From CAZLKN01 sp964560135 (GTDB lineage: Bacteria > Actinomycetota > JAICYB01): 62,239 bases of DNA. Numbering within the stretch: the first letter of the stretch is position 1; each line of letters starts with the position of its first letter. The DNA lies in contig CAZLKN010000014.1 in assembly GCA_964560135.1 (NCBI GenBank), forward strand, positions 1 to 62,239, written 5' to 3'. The position numbers and the translations under genes were made by a program. The notes under the pieces were generated by a model. The model was not told the origin of the DNA. It saw only the letters and a list, made by a program, of their open reading frames with translations, and ran no database searches. Of the stretch, positions 23,824-32,850 are shown one piece after another.

Positions 23824-25110
23824 CTACAGGTTCGCGGTGGCCTCGTCCAGGAGTTCGGCGAACTTCTGCCGGGCGGCCTCCCGGCGCGTCGGGACGTGCT
23901 CCGAGGGGACATCCACCGGCTCGTAGCCCTTCAGGATCTGGCGGGCGATCGTCATCTTGTGCACCTCGTCTGGGCCGTCGTAGATCCGGCCCGCCCGGGC
24001 GGCCTTGTACATCCGCTCCAGCGGAAGATCGGTGGAGAACCCGAGGGACCCGTGCACCTGGAGCGCGCGGTCGATGGCGTCGTGGAGCACCTTGCCACCC
24101 CAGAACTTGATCATCGAGATCTCCTGCCGGGCCGCCGAGGAGCCCTCACGGTCCATCTTCCAGGCGGCGTGCAGCGTCATCAGCCGCAGGGCGTGGATCT
24201 CGGTTGCCGACTCCGCGATCCAGTTCTGGATCGTCTGCTTGCGGGCCAGCGGCTCCCCGAAGACCTCCCGCGACACCGAGCGCTCGCAGAGCATGCGGAA
24301 GGCGCGGTTCGACTGGCCGATCCAGCGCATCACGTGGTGGATGCGTCCCGGGCCGAGACGCTTCTGCGCGAGCACGAACGCCTGGCCCTCGTCCCCCAGC
24401 AGGTTCTCGGCCGGCACCCGGACATCGGTGTACACGATCTCGGCGTGGCCCCCGGGGAGGTCCATGGGGTGGTCGGCCTCGTCCATGGTCCCGATGTTGC
24501 GCAGCACGTTCACCCCCGGCGTGTCCCGGGGCACCACGATCATCGACATCCCCTGGTAGGGGTGCACGTCGGGGTTGGTGACGGCCATCACGATCAGGAT
24601 GTCGGCGGTCGAGCCGTTCGAGGTGAACCACTTGTGGCCGTTGATCACGTACTCGTCGCCGACGCGCTCGGCCGTGGTCCTGATCCGCGTCGGGTCGGCA
24701 CCGGCGTCGGGCTCGGTCATCGAGAAGGCCGACCGGATCCGGCCGTCAAGCAGCGGCCACAGCCACCTGTCCTTCTGTTCGTCGGTGCCGGCCAGCGCGA
24801 TCAGCTCGGCGTTGCCCGAGTCGGGAGCGTTGTTGCCGAACACCACGGGGGCGTAGAAGCACTCACCCAGGATCTCGTGCATGAGACCGAGCTTCACCTG
24901 CCCGAAGCCCTGGCCCCCGAGCTCGGGATCCAGATGGGCCGCCCAGAGGCCCTGGAGCTTGACCTCCTCCTTCAGCGGGTCGGTGAGTCGCCGGAAGAGC
25001 TCCGGGGTCATGTCGAGCACCTCGAGGGGGATGATCTCCTCGCGGACGAATCGCCGCATCCACTCGAGCTTCGCCTCGAACTCGGGTTCCGTCGAGAACT
25101 CCCAGGCCAT
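23824..25110 (-). CDS. Acyl-CoA dehydrogenase
   Basis: 428 residues from the ATG at 25110, preceded by GGAGG. Landmarks of the FAD-dependent acyl-CoA dehydrogenase family: FSMTEPDAGADPTRI (FAD and substrate loop), INGHKWFTSNG, RRxx-type RLGPGRIHHVMRWIG and the C-terminal IYDGPDEVHKMTIARQIL. It introduces the alpha-beta double bond in acyl-CoA and passes electrons to ETF. The R-x-Y-D-G-P-x-E-V-H ending is typical of the larger ACAD group (FadE3-like/ACAD10-11 type). It stands alone between the small secreted protein and the subtilase. Confidence 0.92.
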   Translation of the reverse strand: MAWEFSTEPEFEAKLEWMRRFVREEIIPLEVLDMTPELFRRLTDPLKEEVKLQGLWAAHLDPELGGQGFGQVKLGLMHEILGECFYAPVVFGNNAPDSGNAELIALAGTDEQKDRWLWPLLDGRIRSAFSMTEPDAGADPTRIRTTAERVGDEYVINGHKWFTSNGSTADILIVMAVTNPDVHPYQGMSMIVVPRDTPGVNVLRNIGTMDEADHPMDLPGGHAEIVYTDVRVPAENLLGDEGQAFVLAQKRLGPGRIHHVMRWIGQSNRAFRMLCERSVSREVFGEPLARKQTIQNWIAESATEIHALRLMTLHAAWKMDREGSSAARQEISMIKFWGGKVLHDAIDRALQVHGSLGFSTDLPLERMYKAARAGRIYDGPDEVHKMTIARQILKGYEPVDVPSEHVPTRREAARQKFAELLDEATANL

Positions 25111-25191
25111 GTCGCCCTCCTCCTCACGCCGTGATGGGGCTCTCACGCTACCGCAGCGTGGACGACGGCCGGAAGCGAGGGTCGCGTCGAG

Positions 25192-26184
25192 CTAGACGGG
25201 GGAGTCCGGCGGGTCGGGCGGCTGGATCTCCGACGGGTCACAGTAGTCCAGGCACATCTGCACCGCCGACCGGGCGTTGGCCATGCCCAGTCCGTAGTGG
25301 ACGAGCCCCGTCCCCCAGAACCGCTCGTGGGCGCTGGCCCGGATGATCTGCGCCGCTTGCACGTTGTTGGCGCCCATCGAGAGCAGCAGCGCCGCGATGC
25401 CCGACACGAACGGCGCCGACAGCGACGTCCCCGCGGAGTACTGGTAGCCGAGGCCCTGGTGGGCGGTGGTGTAGATCCCCTCCCCGGGGGCCATCACGTC
25501 CAGGCGGACCCCGAAGCTGCTGAATTCGGCCCGCCGGTCGTTGAGATCCGAGGCGCCGACGCAGATCGCCAGCGGGTTGAAGGAGGGCGACCCGCAGTAG
25601 GGGGAGGTGCTGTTCCCCGCGGACGCCACCACGACGGCACCGCGCGCCACCGCGTAGGCCACGGCCGCGTCCCACGAGCCGCCGACCGGCAGCGCCGAGC
25701 CCAGCGAGAGGTTGATCACCTGGGCCCCGTTGTCCACCGCCCACATGATCCCCTGCTGGACGGCCGTCCCGTTGACCGTACGGTCCGAGGCGTCCCGGCC
25801 GCCGACCCGCACGGCCATGATCTTGGCCTTGGGGGCGGTCCCGGCCATCCCGATCCCGTTGCCGGTCGCCGCCGCGGCCACGCCGGCGACGGCCGTGCCG
25901 TGCCCCTGGACGTCGGCCGGGTCGTCGTCGTCGTCGATGAAGTCGTACCCCTCGGGGTGCATGTTCGCGGCGAGATCCGGATGGGAGGCGTTCACGCCCG
26001 TGTCCACGATCGCGATGATCACGCCCTCGCCCTGCGCGTGGTGCCAGGCGTCGGGAGCGGCGATGCGCTGGAGGCCCCACTGGCGCGGATAGTCGGGGTC
26101 GTTCGGGGCGTGGCGGGCGGCGGCAGGGGTCACGGCGGCGGCCACGAGGCTCAGAACCGCGAGGAAGATGATCGAGCGTCTCAC
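25192..26184 (-). CDS. Secreted subtilisin-like serine protease (S8)
   Basis: 330 residues from the GTG at 26184, which has AAGGAG 6 bases upstream. A signal peptide (about residues 1-23, ending AAAR) is followed almost directly by the peptidase domain; there is no I9 propeptide. The catalytic triad is in AIVDTGVNASHPDL (Asp), GHGTAVAGVAAA (His) and SAGTSLSAPFVSGIAALL (Ser). SAGNS and the oxyanion Asn are present. Four Cys suggest disulfides. It may be active outside the cell without a classical inhibitory prodomain. It is a possible processor of nearby secreted proteins, by position only. Confidence 0.9.
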   Translation of the reverse strand: MRRSIIFLAVLSLVAAAVTPAAARHAPNDPDYPRQWGLQRIAAPDAWHHAQGEGVIIAIVDTGVNASHPDLAANMHPEGYDFIDDDDDPADVQGHGTAVAGVAAAATGNGIGMAGTAPKAKIMAVRVGGRDASDRTVNGTAVQQGIMWAVDNGAQVINLSLGSALPVGGSWDAAVAYAVARGAVVVASAGNSTSPYCGSPSFNPLAICVGASDLNDRRAEFSSFGVRLDVMAPGEGIYTTAHQGLGYQYSAGTSLSAPFVSGIAALLLSMGANNVQAAQIIRASAHERFWGTGLVHYGLGMANARSAVQMCLDYCDPSEIQPPDPPDSPV

Positions 26185-26478
26185 ACGTGACTCCTTCTGC
26201 ACCGACGGCCGCATCCCTGCTGAGCGTTGCTCTCCATGTATACAACGCAACCCCGGGCGCCGCCGGTCGCCCGCCCCGGCGCCGGTGTCCGATCTGTCCG
26301 AAGCCTCCGGGCAGGAATCGCCCCGAGAAGGGAGAAGTCGCATACGATGGCGGCCCCGCCCGAGTACCGTACGCCCGACGGCAGCCGCCCCAGTCGTCGG
26401 ACGTCAGGACCGGGGAGCCATGATAAACTTGCCCGTACCTACTGATCGGCTTCGACAAGGCCCCTTGGGATATCTCCT
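26185..26478. promoter_or_regulatory. Divergent promoter region between subtilase and first binding-protein gene
   Basis: The 294 bases hold no convincing gene. On the subtilase side a palindromic GTATAC (26238-26243) within TTGTATACAT could be its -10. On the binding-protein side TGATAAACT (26421-26429) is the most -10-like element before the ATG at 26479. Neither is certain. Confidence 0.3.
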
Positions 26479-28314
26479 ATGGCGGTAACCACAGCGCCTG
26501 CACGCCCCGTCGCCCAGTGGTCCCGGAGCTATCCGCCTCTGGTGCTGCTGGTCGTTGCCGTGCTCGTGGCCGCCCTGGTCCTGCCCTCGGCGCTCAACCT
26601 GCCGCAGTCCAACCCGACCACCGTGCTGGAGTACGCCCCCGTCCCACCCGAGGACGACAGCCCCCCGGCCGACGACGGCAACGTCTCCGCCCTCGGTCTC
26701 GGCGGCACCGACACGCTCGCCGAAGGCGGCGACCCGCCGCCCCCGCCACCACCCCCGCCCGACGAGGGCCTCGGTGAGAACCCCCAGCAGAAGCGTTGCG
26801 TCGGCGACCCGCCCCGGCAGACCGAGGATCCCATGTCGCCTCCCTGCGTCCCCTTCTTCGACGGCGACAACTTCGGCGCGACCTACCAGGGCGTCACCCG
26901 CGACGAGATCACGGTTCTCGTGTACTTCGACACCGGGAACTACAGCCACACGGGGTCGGGGACACGCGAGCAGTCCCCGCCCAACGGCACCTACATCGAC
27001 ATCGACGAGCCGGCCAAGCCGCCGTGCAACGCCAACCAGTCCGATCCCGAGGTATGCGACCACGTGCTGGTCCGGGTGCTGAAGGCCTTCCAGCGCTTTT
27101 TCAACGACCGCTACCAGGTCTACGACCGCCGGGTGCACTACTACGCCTACTTCACCAACGCCAGCTCCTCCTCGGCCCGGCGACAGGACGCCGTGGCCAA
27201 CTACGACGAGCTCAAACCCTTCGCCGTGATCGACCAGGCGACGTTCAACGGCAACAACCAGGCCTACCTGTCGTCGATGGCCGGCCGTGGCGTGCTCACC
27301 TTCTCCTCCACCGAAGCCGCACTCACGAACGCCTTCTACCGCGGCAACGAGCCGCTCTCGTGGGGGTTCTGGCCCGACGTGGAGCGCTGGTCGCGTCTGT
27401 ACTCGAGCTACGTCTGCCAGAAGGTCGCCCCGTACCCGGTGCGGCGTTTCGGCAACCCCCCGGGCCAGGGCCCCCCGAACACCGAGGAGCGGCGCTTCGG
27501 TCTGTTCTACACCAGCGACCCCGGACAACCCGGGTTGCGCCTGTTCGCCCAGATGGTCAAGGAGCAGCTCGAGGAGTGCGGCGTCGAGGCCGTGTCCGAG
27601 GCCCAGTTCCCGCGGGAGGGGTACGCCGTCGACGGTGGCGACTCGGGGGTCGACCAGACGCAGGCCGTGGCCAAGTTCAGGGAGGACGAGGTCACGACCG
27701 TGCTGTGGCTGGGCGGCGTGGAGACCCGCTTCGCCGCGGCCGCCGACGCCCAGCGCTACTACCCTGAGATCGTCGTCGCCGGCGACCTCAACAACGACAA
27801 TAACTTCATCGGCACGGTGCAGAACGAGAACGTGTGGCGCAACGCTTGGGCCACGACCTTCCACATCCGCATCGGGCGGATCGAGGAGTCGCCGGGGGCC
27901 AGAGCCTTCAACGAGGGCAACCCCCGTGGCGACCAGGCCGCCCGTGTCTACTCCAGGGACGCCTACTACGACCACCTGATGCTGTTCATGGGCATCCAGG
28001 TGGCGGGCCCCCGCCTCACCCCGGAATCGATCGACCAGGGATTCCATGCCATCCCGGAGAAGCAGTCAACAGATCCGTTCGTGGCCGCGTTCTTCTTCGA
28101 CCCCGGGGACTTCTCCGCGGTGAAGGACTCGGCCGAGCAGTGGTGGGACGGCCAGGGCCGTCCGCCGGGCTCCAACCAGCCCGGCTGCTGGCGGATGGTA
28201 CGGGAGGGGCAGCGGTTCCTCGCGAACAGATGGGAAGGTGGCGATGACGTCTTCAACAACCCCGACGATCCGTGCACGGGCTACGGCGGCAGCATCCGGC
28301 TCCGCCCGACGTAG
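26479..28314 (+). CDS. Membrane-anchored PBP1-type (LivJ-like) binding protein, paralog 1
   Basis: 611 residues. One N-terminal membrane anchor (about residues 18-40, LVLLVVAVLVAALVLPSALN) has no lipobox. An acidic/Pro-rich linker with a poly-Pro run (PPPPPPPPP near residue 90) leads to a conserved Cys pair segment (KRCVGDPP...SPPCVPFFDGDN). A periplasmic-binding-protein type 1 domain (about residues 140-600) has DNFGATYQGVT, PFAVIDQATF, WGFWPDVERW, GLFYTSDPG, YYPEIVVAGD, and RLTPESIDQGFHAIPE. It should bind a ligand outside the membrane and pair with the LivHM and MFS-LivFG proteins on the opposite strand. The next gene overlaps its end by 71 bases. Confidence 0.75.
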   Translation: MAVTTAPARPVAQWSRSYPPLVLLVVAVLVAALVLPSALNLPQSNPTTVLEYAPVPPEDDSPPADDGNVSALGLGGTDTLAEGGDPPPPPPPPPDEGLGENPQQKRCVGDPPRQTEDPMSPPCVPFFDGDNFGATYQGVTRDEITVLVYFDTGNYSHTGSGTREQSPPNGTYIDIDEPAKPPCNANQSDPEVCDHVLVRVLKAFQRFFNDRYQVYDRRVHYYAYFTNASSSSARRQDAVANYDELKPFAVIDQATFNGNNQAYLSSMAGRGVLTFSSTEAALTNAFYRGNEPLSWGFWPDVERWSRLYSSYVCQKVAPYPVRRFGNPPGQGPPNTEERRFGLFYTSDPGQPGLRLFAQMVKEQLEECGVEAVSEAQFPREGYAVDGGDSGVDQTQAVAKFREDEVTTVLWLGGVETRFAAAADAQRYYPEIVVAGDLNNDNNFIGTVQNENVWRNAWATTFHIRIGRIEESPGARAFNEGNPRGDQAARVYSRDAYYDHLMLFMGIQVAGPRLTPESIDQGFHAIPEKQSTDPFVAAFFFDPGDFSAVKDSAEQWWDGQGRPPGSNQPGCWRMVREGQRFLANRWEGGDDVFNNPDDPCTGYGGSIRLRPT

Positions 28315-29131
28315 GATCTTCGCGCTCTTCGCCGTGGTGGCCCTCGTGGTCGGTACCCCTGCCGCGCTGAGCGCGGCCGAGGCCGAAGGTTTCACCATCA
28401 GCCACAACCGCACGAAGGCGCAGAAGTCCTTCCCCGCGATCCCGGGCACCTACGAGTCGGTCCAGGGCCGCGTCCTGCCGCCCGAGGAGATCAAGACCCT
28501 CGAGCACTGCCGGTCCAACAGCCAGGACTACGCCGTCGCCGTGCGTATGACGATGGATCAGAAGCACGAGAACGGCCACATCACCTACGTCCGGCTGTGG
28601 TGGCCAGGCCTCGAGGACGGATCCAACGACGTGATCATGTACCTGTTCGACGGCGAGCAGACCGAACCGATCGCGCAGTCGCAGAACCAGACCGAAGAGC
28701 CACGCGAGGTGGAGATCTTCGATCTCCCGAACGGCAATTTCTGGGTATGCGTCTGGAACTTCGACGGACCCAACCAGGGGTACACGATCCAGGCCGAGGT
28801 CGAATTCCTGGAGCGGTACGAGCCGGTGGAGCCGGACCCGACGCCGACGCCGGTGCGACCGACGCCGGTGCCGACCCCGTCCCCCGTGCCCACACCGCGA
28901 CCGACGCCCGTGCCCCCGGACCCGACGCCGACACCCGAAGCGATCGCGACGCCCGGCCCGGATGGCCCGACGTCGGCCAAGGATCTCCCCGTCGTGGTGG
29001 CCGGGCGGCAGGCCGTACCCGGCGAGGACCAAGGGAGGGGCTGGAGGATCCTGTTCACCACGCTGACCGTCCTGATCCTCGTGGCCGGCTCGGTGATGGT
29101 GGCACTGCGCATCCGGAGGGACAGCGCCTGA
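28244..29131 (+). CDS. Exported protein with Pro/Thr stalk and C-terminal membrane helix
   Basis: 295 residues from the ATG at 28244, with GGGAAGG just upstream. There is no later standard start before the signal peptide, so the 71-base overlap with the preceding gene is real. A signal peptide (ending LSAAEA, about residue 46) precedes a beta-rich domain with WWPGLEDG and NFWVCVWNFDG. A long PTPTP/VPTP-type stalk (about residues 200-235) leads to one C-terminal helix (ILFTTLTVLILVAGSVMVAL) and a short basic tail. I do not recognise the domain. It sits between binding-protein paralogs 1 and 2 and is probably part of the same surface system. Confidence 0.7.
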   Translation: MTSSTTPTIRARATAAASGSARRRIFALFAVVALVVGTPAALSAAEAEGFTISHNRTKAQKSFPAIPGTYESVQGRVLPPEEIKTLEHCRSNSQDYAVAVRMTMDQKHENGHITYVRLWWPGLEDGSNDVIMYLFDGEQTEPIAQSQNQTEEPREVEIFDLPNGNFWVCVWNFDGPNQGYTIQAEVEFLERYEPVEPDPTPTPVRPTPVPTPSPVPTPRPTPVPPDPTPTPEAIATPGPDGPTSAKDLPVVVAGRQAVPGEDQGRGWRILFTTLTVLILVAGSVMVALRIRRDSA

Positions 29132-29158
29132 GCGACGTCGCCGGAGGGGGGCGCTGAA

Positions 29159-31000
29159 TTGGCAGTAGAAACGGCAGGACTGCATCGAACGACGAACTGG
29201 ACGCGGAGCTATCCGCCGCTGGTCCTGCTCGTCGTCGCCGTCCTCGTGGCCGCCCTCGTCCTACCCTCGGCCCTCAACATGCCCCAATCAAACCCCACCA
29301 CCGTCCTCGAATACGCCCCCGTCCCACCCGAAGACGACAGCCCCCCAGCCGACGACGGCAACGTCTCCGCCCTCGGCCTCGGCGCCACCGACACCCTCGC
29401 CGAAGGCGGCGACCCACCCCCACCCCCACCACCCCCACCCGACGAAGGCCGCGGAGAACGCCCCCAACAAAAACGCTGCGTCGGCAACCCGCCACGCCAG
29501 ACCGAAGACCCCATGTCACCCCCCTGCGTCCCCTTCTTCGACGGCGACAACTTCGGCGCCACCTACCAGGGCGTCACCGGCGAGGAGATCAAGGTGCTCG
29601 TCTACTTCGACGCCGGATGCACGAACAACGAATGCCCACCCGGCGAAGACATCGGCGAGATCCTGGACCTCAACGAGCCGGCCCGGCCGGCATGCCCCAA
29701 GAGCTACCCGACCAGCGGCAACGACTGCGACTACCTCCCGATCCGGATCGCGCGCGCGTTCGCCAACCACTTCAACGACCGCTTCCAGACCTACGGGAGG
29801 ACGGTCCGGTACTACGCCTACATCACCCGGGCCTCCAGCGCCTCACAGCGCCGGAAGGACGCCGCCGAGCTCTGGGCGGAGCTGAAGCCCTTCGCGGTCA
29901 TCGACCAGGCCACCTTCTCGGGACACAATCAGGCGTTCCAGGACGCGATGGCCTCCCGCGGCGTGCTGGCGTTCACGCAGGAGTCGGCTCTACCGAACGA
30001 GTTCTTCCGCAAGAACGCCCCCAACTCGTGGGGATTCTGGCCCGACGTGGAACGCTGGGCCCCCATGTACGCCAGCTACGTGTGCACCCGCGTGGCACCC
30101 CACGTCGTGCGCCGCTATGGCAACCCTCCGGGCCTGGGATCGCCCAACAACGAGGAGCGCAAGTTCGGCCTCTGGTACACCACCGACCCCGGGGAGCCGG
30201 GACTGCGGCGCTTCGCCGACGAGGTCAAGAAGCACCTCCGCGACTGCGGCGTCGAGTGGGAGACGGAGGCGACGTTCCCCAAGGCCCGCTTCACGGTGGA
30301 CAACACCGATCCCGGCCGCGAGCAGACCGAGGCCGTGGCGCGGTTCCGCGAAGCGGACGTGACGACCGTCCTGTGGCTGGGCGGTATCGAAGGCAAGTTC
30401 AGTCAGGCCGCCGACGCACAGAAGTACTACCCGGAGATCGTCATCGCCGGTGACCTCGACCTCGACAACAACGTCGCCGCCCGCCACCAGAACCCCAACG
30501 TCTGGCAGAACGCCTTCGGGACGTCCTTCCAGATCCGCATGGACCGGCCCGAGGCCAACCCCGGCCACCGCGCCTATCGCGAAGCGGATCCGCGGGCGGC
30601 CCGGGACGAGGCGCGCTACGCGAGCCGCGACTATCGCGACCACTTCATGCTCTTCCAGGCCATCCAGGTCGCCGGGCCGCGCCTCACCCCCGAGTCGGTG
30701 GACCAGGGCTTCCACGCCATCCCCGAGAAGGAGAGCACCGACCCCTACATCGCCGCCTTCTTCTTCGACCCCGGCGACTACACCTCCGTCAAGGACTCGA
30801 TGGAGATCTGGTGGGACCCGGACGGGATCCCGCCGGGCGGAGCCGACGAGGGCAGCGCGTCGGGGGCGACGGGCTGCTACCGGATGGTGAGCGAGGGACA
30901 CCGCTACCTGGCCGGACGCTGGCCACAGGGCGACGAGGTCTTCGTGAACGAGGATCCGTGTAACGGCTACGAGGGGGCCCGGAGGGCCCGGCTGGCTTAG
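29159..31000 (+). CDS. Membrane-anchored PBP1-type binding protein, paralog 2
   Basis: 613 residues starting at the TTG at 29159 (GGAGGGGGGC upstream). It has the same architecture as the gene at 26479: N-terminal anchor, acidic and poly-Pro linker, KRCVGNPP and SPPCVPFFDGDN, then the PBP1 domain. The segment just after the Cys pair differs: it carries an extra Cys-containing loop (CTNNECPPGED, CPKSYPTSGNDC) shared in type with paralogs 3 and 4. DAAELWAELKPFAVIDQATFSGHNQAF is shared with paralog 3 (in parts). Its 5' part, about 29198-29598, is almost identical in DNA to paralog 3 and avoids G at third codon positions. Confidence 0.75.
   Translation: MAVETAGLHRTTNWTRSYPPLVLLVVAVLVAALVLPSALNMPQSNPTTVLEYAPVPPEDDSPPADDGNVSALGLGATDTLAEGGDPPPPPPPPPDEGRGERPQQKRCVGNPPRQTEDPMSPPCVPFFDGDNFGATYQGVTGEEIKVLVYFDAGCTNNECPPGEDIGEILDLNEPARPACPKSYPTSGNDCDYLPIRIARAFANHFNDRFQTYGRTVRYYAYITRASSASQRRKDAAELWAELKPFAVIDQATFSGHNQAFQDAMASRGVLAFTQESALPNEFFRKNAPNSWGFWPDVERWAPMYASYVCTRVAPHVVRRYGNPPGLGSPNNEERKFGLWYTTDPGEPGLRRFADEVKKHLRDCGVEWETEATFPKARFTVDNTDPGREQTEAVARFREADVTTVLWLGGIEGKFSQAADAQKYYPEIVIAGDLDLDNNVAARHQNPNVWQNAFGTSFQIRMDRPEANPGHRAYREADPRAARDEARYASRDYRDHFMLFQAIQVAGPRLTPESVDQGFHAIPEKESTDPYIAAFFFDPGDYTSVKDSMEIWWDPDGIPPGGADEGSASGATGCYRMVSEGHRYLAGRWPQGDEVFVNEDPCNGYEGARRARLA
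29198..29598 (+). repeat. Near-identical block shared with 31043-31443
   Basis: About 400 bases at an offset of 1845 match the corresponding part of the next paralog with only a few differences near the 5' end. From about 29281 to 29515 third codon positions are almost only C or A, unlike paralogs 1 and 4 that encode nearly the same residues with many G-ending codons. It looks like recent duplication or gene conversion. Confidence 0.8.
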
Positions 31001-31003
31001 GTC

Positions 31004-32842
31004 ATGAGCGCGGTCACGACGCCACTTCCGAGCCGGTCCACCTGGACGCGGAGCTACCCGCCGCTGGTGCTGCTCGTCGTCGCCGTCCTCGTGGCCGCCC
31101 TCGTCCTGCCCTCGGCCCTCAACATGCCCCAATCAAACCCCACCACCGTCCTCGAATACGCCCCCGTCCCACCCGAAGACGACAGCCCCCCAGCCGACGA
31201 CGGCAACGTCTCCGCCCTCGGCCTCGGCGCCACCGACACCCTCGCCGAAGGCGGCGACCCACCCCCACCCCCACCACCCCCACCCGACGAAGGCCGCGGA
31301 GAACGCCCCCAACAAAAACGCTGCGTCGGCAACCCGCCACGCCAGACCGAAGACCCCATGTCACCCCCCTGCGTCCCCTTCTTCGACGGCGACAACTTCG
31401 GCGCCACCTACCAGGGCGTCACCGGCGAGGAGATCAAGGTGCTGGTGTACGTCGACTCGGGCTGCTACAACTTCGAGTGCCCCGACGCCGAGGACGCCGG
31501 CAAGGTCATCGATCTCGACCAGCCCGCCCGGCCCCCTTGCCCGAAGACCTGGCCCCGCGGGAACAGCGGCAACTGCGACTTCCTGCCGATCCGCCTCGCC
31601 CGGGCCTTCGGCCGCTACTTCAACGACCGCTTCCAGACCTACAACCGGCGCGTCCACTACTACATGTACGTCACGACGGCCTCCAGCGCCTCACAGCGCC
31701 GCAAGGACGCCGCCGAGCTCTGGGCAGAGCTGAAGCCCTTCGCGGTCATCGACCAGGCCACGTTCTCCGGACACAACGAAGCGTTCGTGGACGCCCTGTC
31801 GGCCAGAGGCGTACTGTCCTTCACCCAGCAGACCGCGCTGCGCAACGAGTTCTTCCGCCGCAACGCACCGCTGGCCTGGGGTTTCTGGCCCGACGTGGAA
31901 CGCTGGGCCCCCACCTACATCAGCTACGTCTGTTCCAAGCTGGCACCCCACCCCGTACGGCGGTTCAACGCCGGACAGGGTCCACCCAACGACGAGCAAC
32001 GGCGCTTCGGGCTCTTCTACACCACCGACCCCGGGGAACCGGGACTCCAGCACTTCGCGCGGCTCGTGAAGCAGGGCCTCCGGGACTGCGGCGTGGAATG
32101 GGAGACGGAGGTCACGTTCCCCAAGGCGCGTTTCGCCGTGGACTCCAGCGACTCGGGTGTTGACCAGACGCAGGGAGTCGCCCGGTTCATGGACAACGAT
32201 GTCACCACGGTGCTCTGGCTCGGCGGGGTCGAAGGCCGCTTCACCCCGGCGGCGGATGCCGCCAAGTACTACCCGGAGATCGTGTTCGCGGGGGACATGG
32301 AGCTCGACAACAACGTGACGGCCCGGCACCAGAACCCCAACGTGTGGCGCAACGCCTGGGGCACCCACTACCAGCTGCGGATGGGCCGGCCCGAGGAGCA
32401 GCACGCGTACCAGGCGTACCGCGAAAGCTACGCCCAGGCCAGCCGCGACCAGGCTCGCTACGCCGATGACGTGTACCGCGACCACTTCATGCTCTTCCAG
32501 GCCATCCAGGTCGCCGGCCCGCGCCTCACCCCCGAATCGATCGACCAGGGCTTCCACGCCATCCCCGAGAAGGAGAGCACCGACCCCTACATCGCAGCCT
32601 TCTTCTTCGACCCCGGCGACTACACGTCCGTCAAGGACTCGACCGAGGTCTGGTGGGATCCCCAGGGCGTCCCGCCCGGGGGCGCCGACGAGGGTTCCGC
32701 CTCGGGTGTCAGCGGGTGCTACCGCCTCGTGAACGAAGGCCACCGCTACCTCGCGGGGCGCTGGCAGGGCGGCGACGACGCCTTCCGGAACCCTGACGAC
32801 CCCTGCACCGGATTCGAGGGCGCACGCCGGATGCGGATCTGA
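31004..32842 (+). CDS. Membrane-anchored PBP1-type binding protein, paralog 3
   Basis: 612 residues, starting 3 bases after the stop of paralog 2. Anchor, linker and Cys-pair region are almost identical to paralog 2. The PBP1 domain then diverges: DSGCYNFECPDAED, FLPIRLARAFGRYFNDRFQ, VVDFxx-type changes and YRESYAQASRDQARY near the end. Divergence is greatest in segments that would line the binding cleft, so each paralog may see a different ligand. It is followed after 8 bases by paralog 4, so paralogs 2 to 4 are probably one transcript. Confidence 0.75.
   Translation: MSAVTTPLPSRSTWTRSYPPLVLLVVAVLVAALVLPSALNMPQSNPTTVLEYAPVPPEDDSPPADDGNVSALGLGATDTLAEGGDPPPPPPPPPDEGRGERPQQKRCVGNPPRQTEDPMSPPCVPFFDGDNFGATYQGVTGEEIKVLVYVDSGCYNFECPDAEDAGKVIDLDQPARPPCPKTWPRGNSGNCDFLPIRLARAFGRYFNDRFQTYNRRVHYYMYVTTASSASQRRKDAAELWAELKPFAVIDQATFSGHNEAFVDALSARGVLSFTQQTALRNEFFRRNAPLAWGFWPDVERWAPTYISYVCSKLAPHPVRRFNAGQGPPNDEQRRFGLFYTTDPGEPGLQHFARLVKQGLRDCGVEWETEVTFPKARFAVDSSDSGVDQTQGVARFMDNDVTTVLWLGGVEGRFTPAADAAKYYPEIVFAGDMELDNNVTARHQNPNVWRNAWGTHYQLRMGRPEEQHAYQAYRESYAQASRDQARYADDVYRDHFMLFQAIQVAGPRLTPESIDQGFHAIPEKESTDPYIAAFFFDPGDYTSVKDSTEVWWDPQGVPPGGADEGSASGVSGCYRLVNEGHRYLAGRWQGGDDAFRNPDDPCTGFEGARRMRI
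31043..31443 (+). repeat. Near-identical block shared with 29198-29598
   Basis: Partner of the block at 29198-29598, covering the membrane anchor, acidic/poly-Pro linker and Cys-pair region of paralog 3. Identity stops abruptly after GAGATCAAGGTGCT in both copies. Confidence 0.8.
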
Positions 32843-32850
32843 GGACGACC

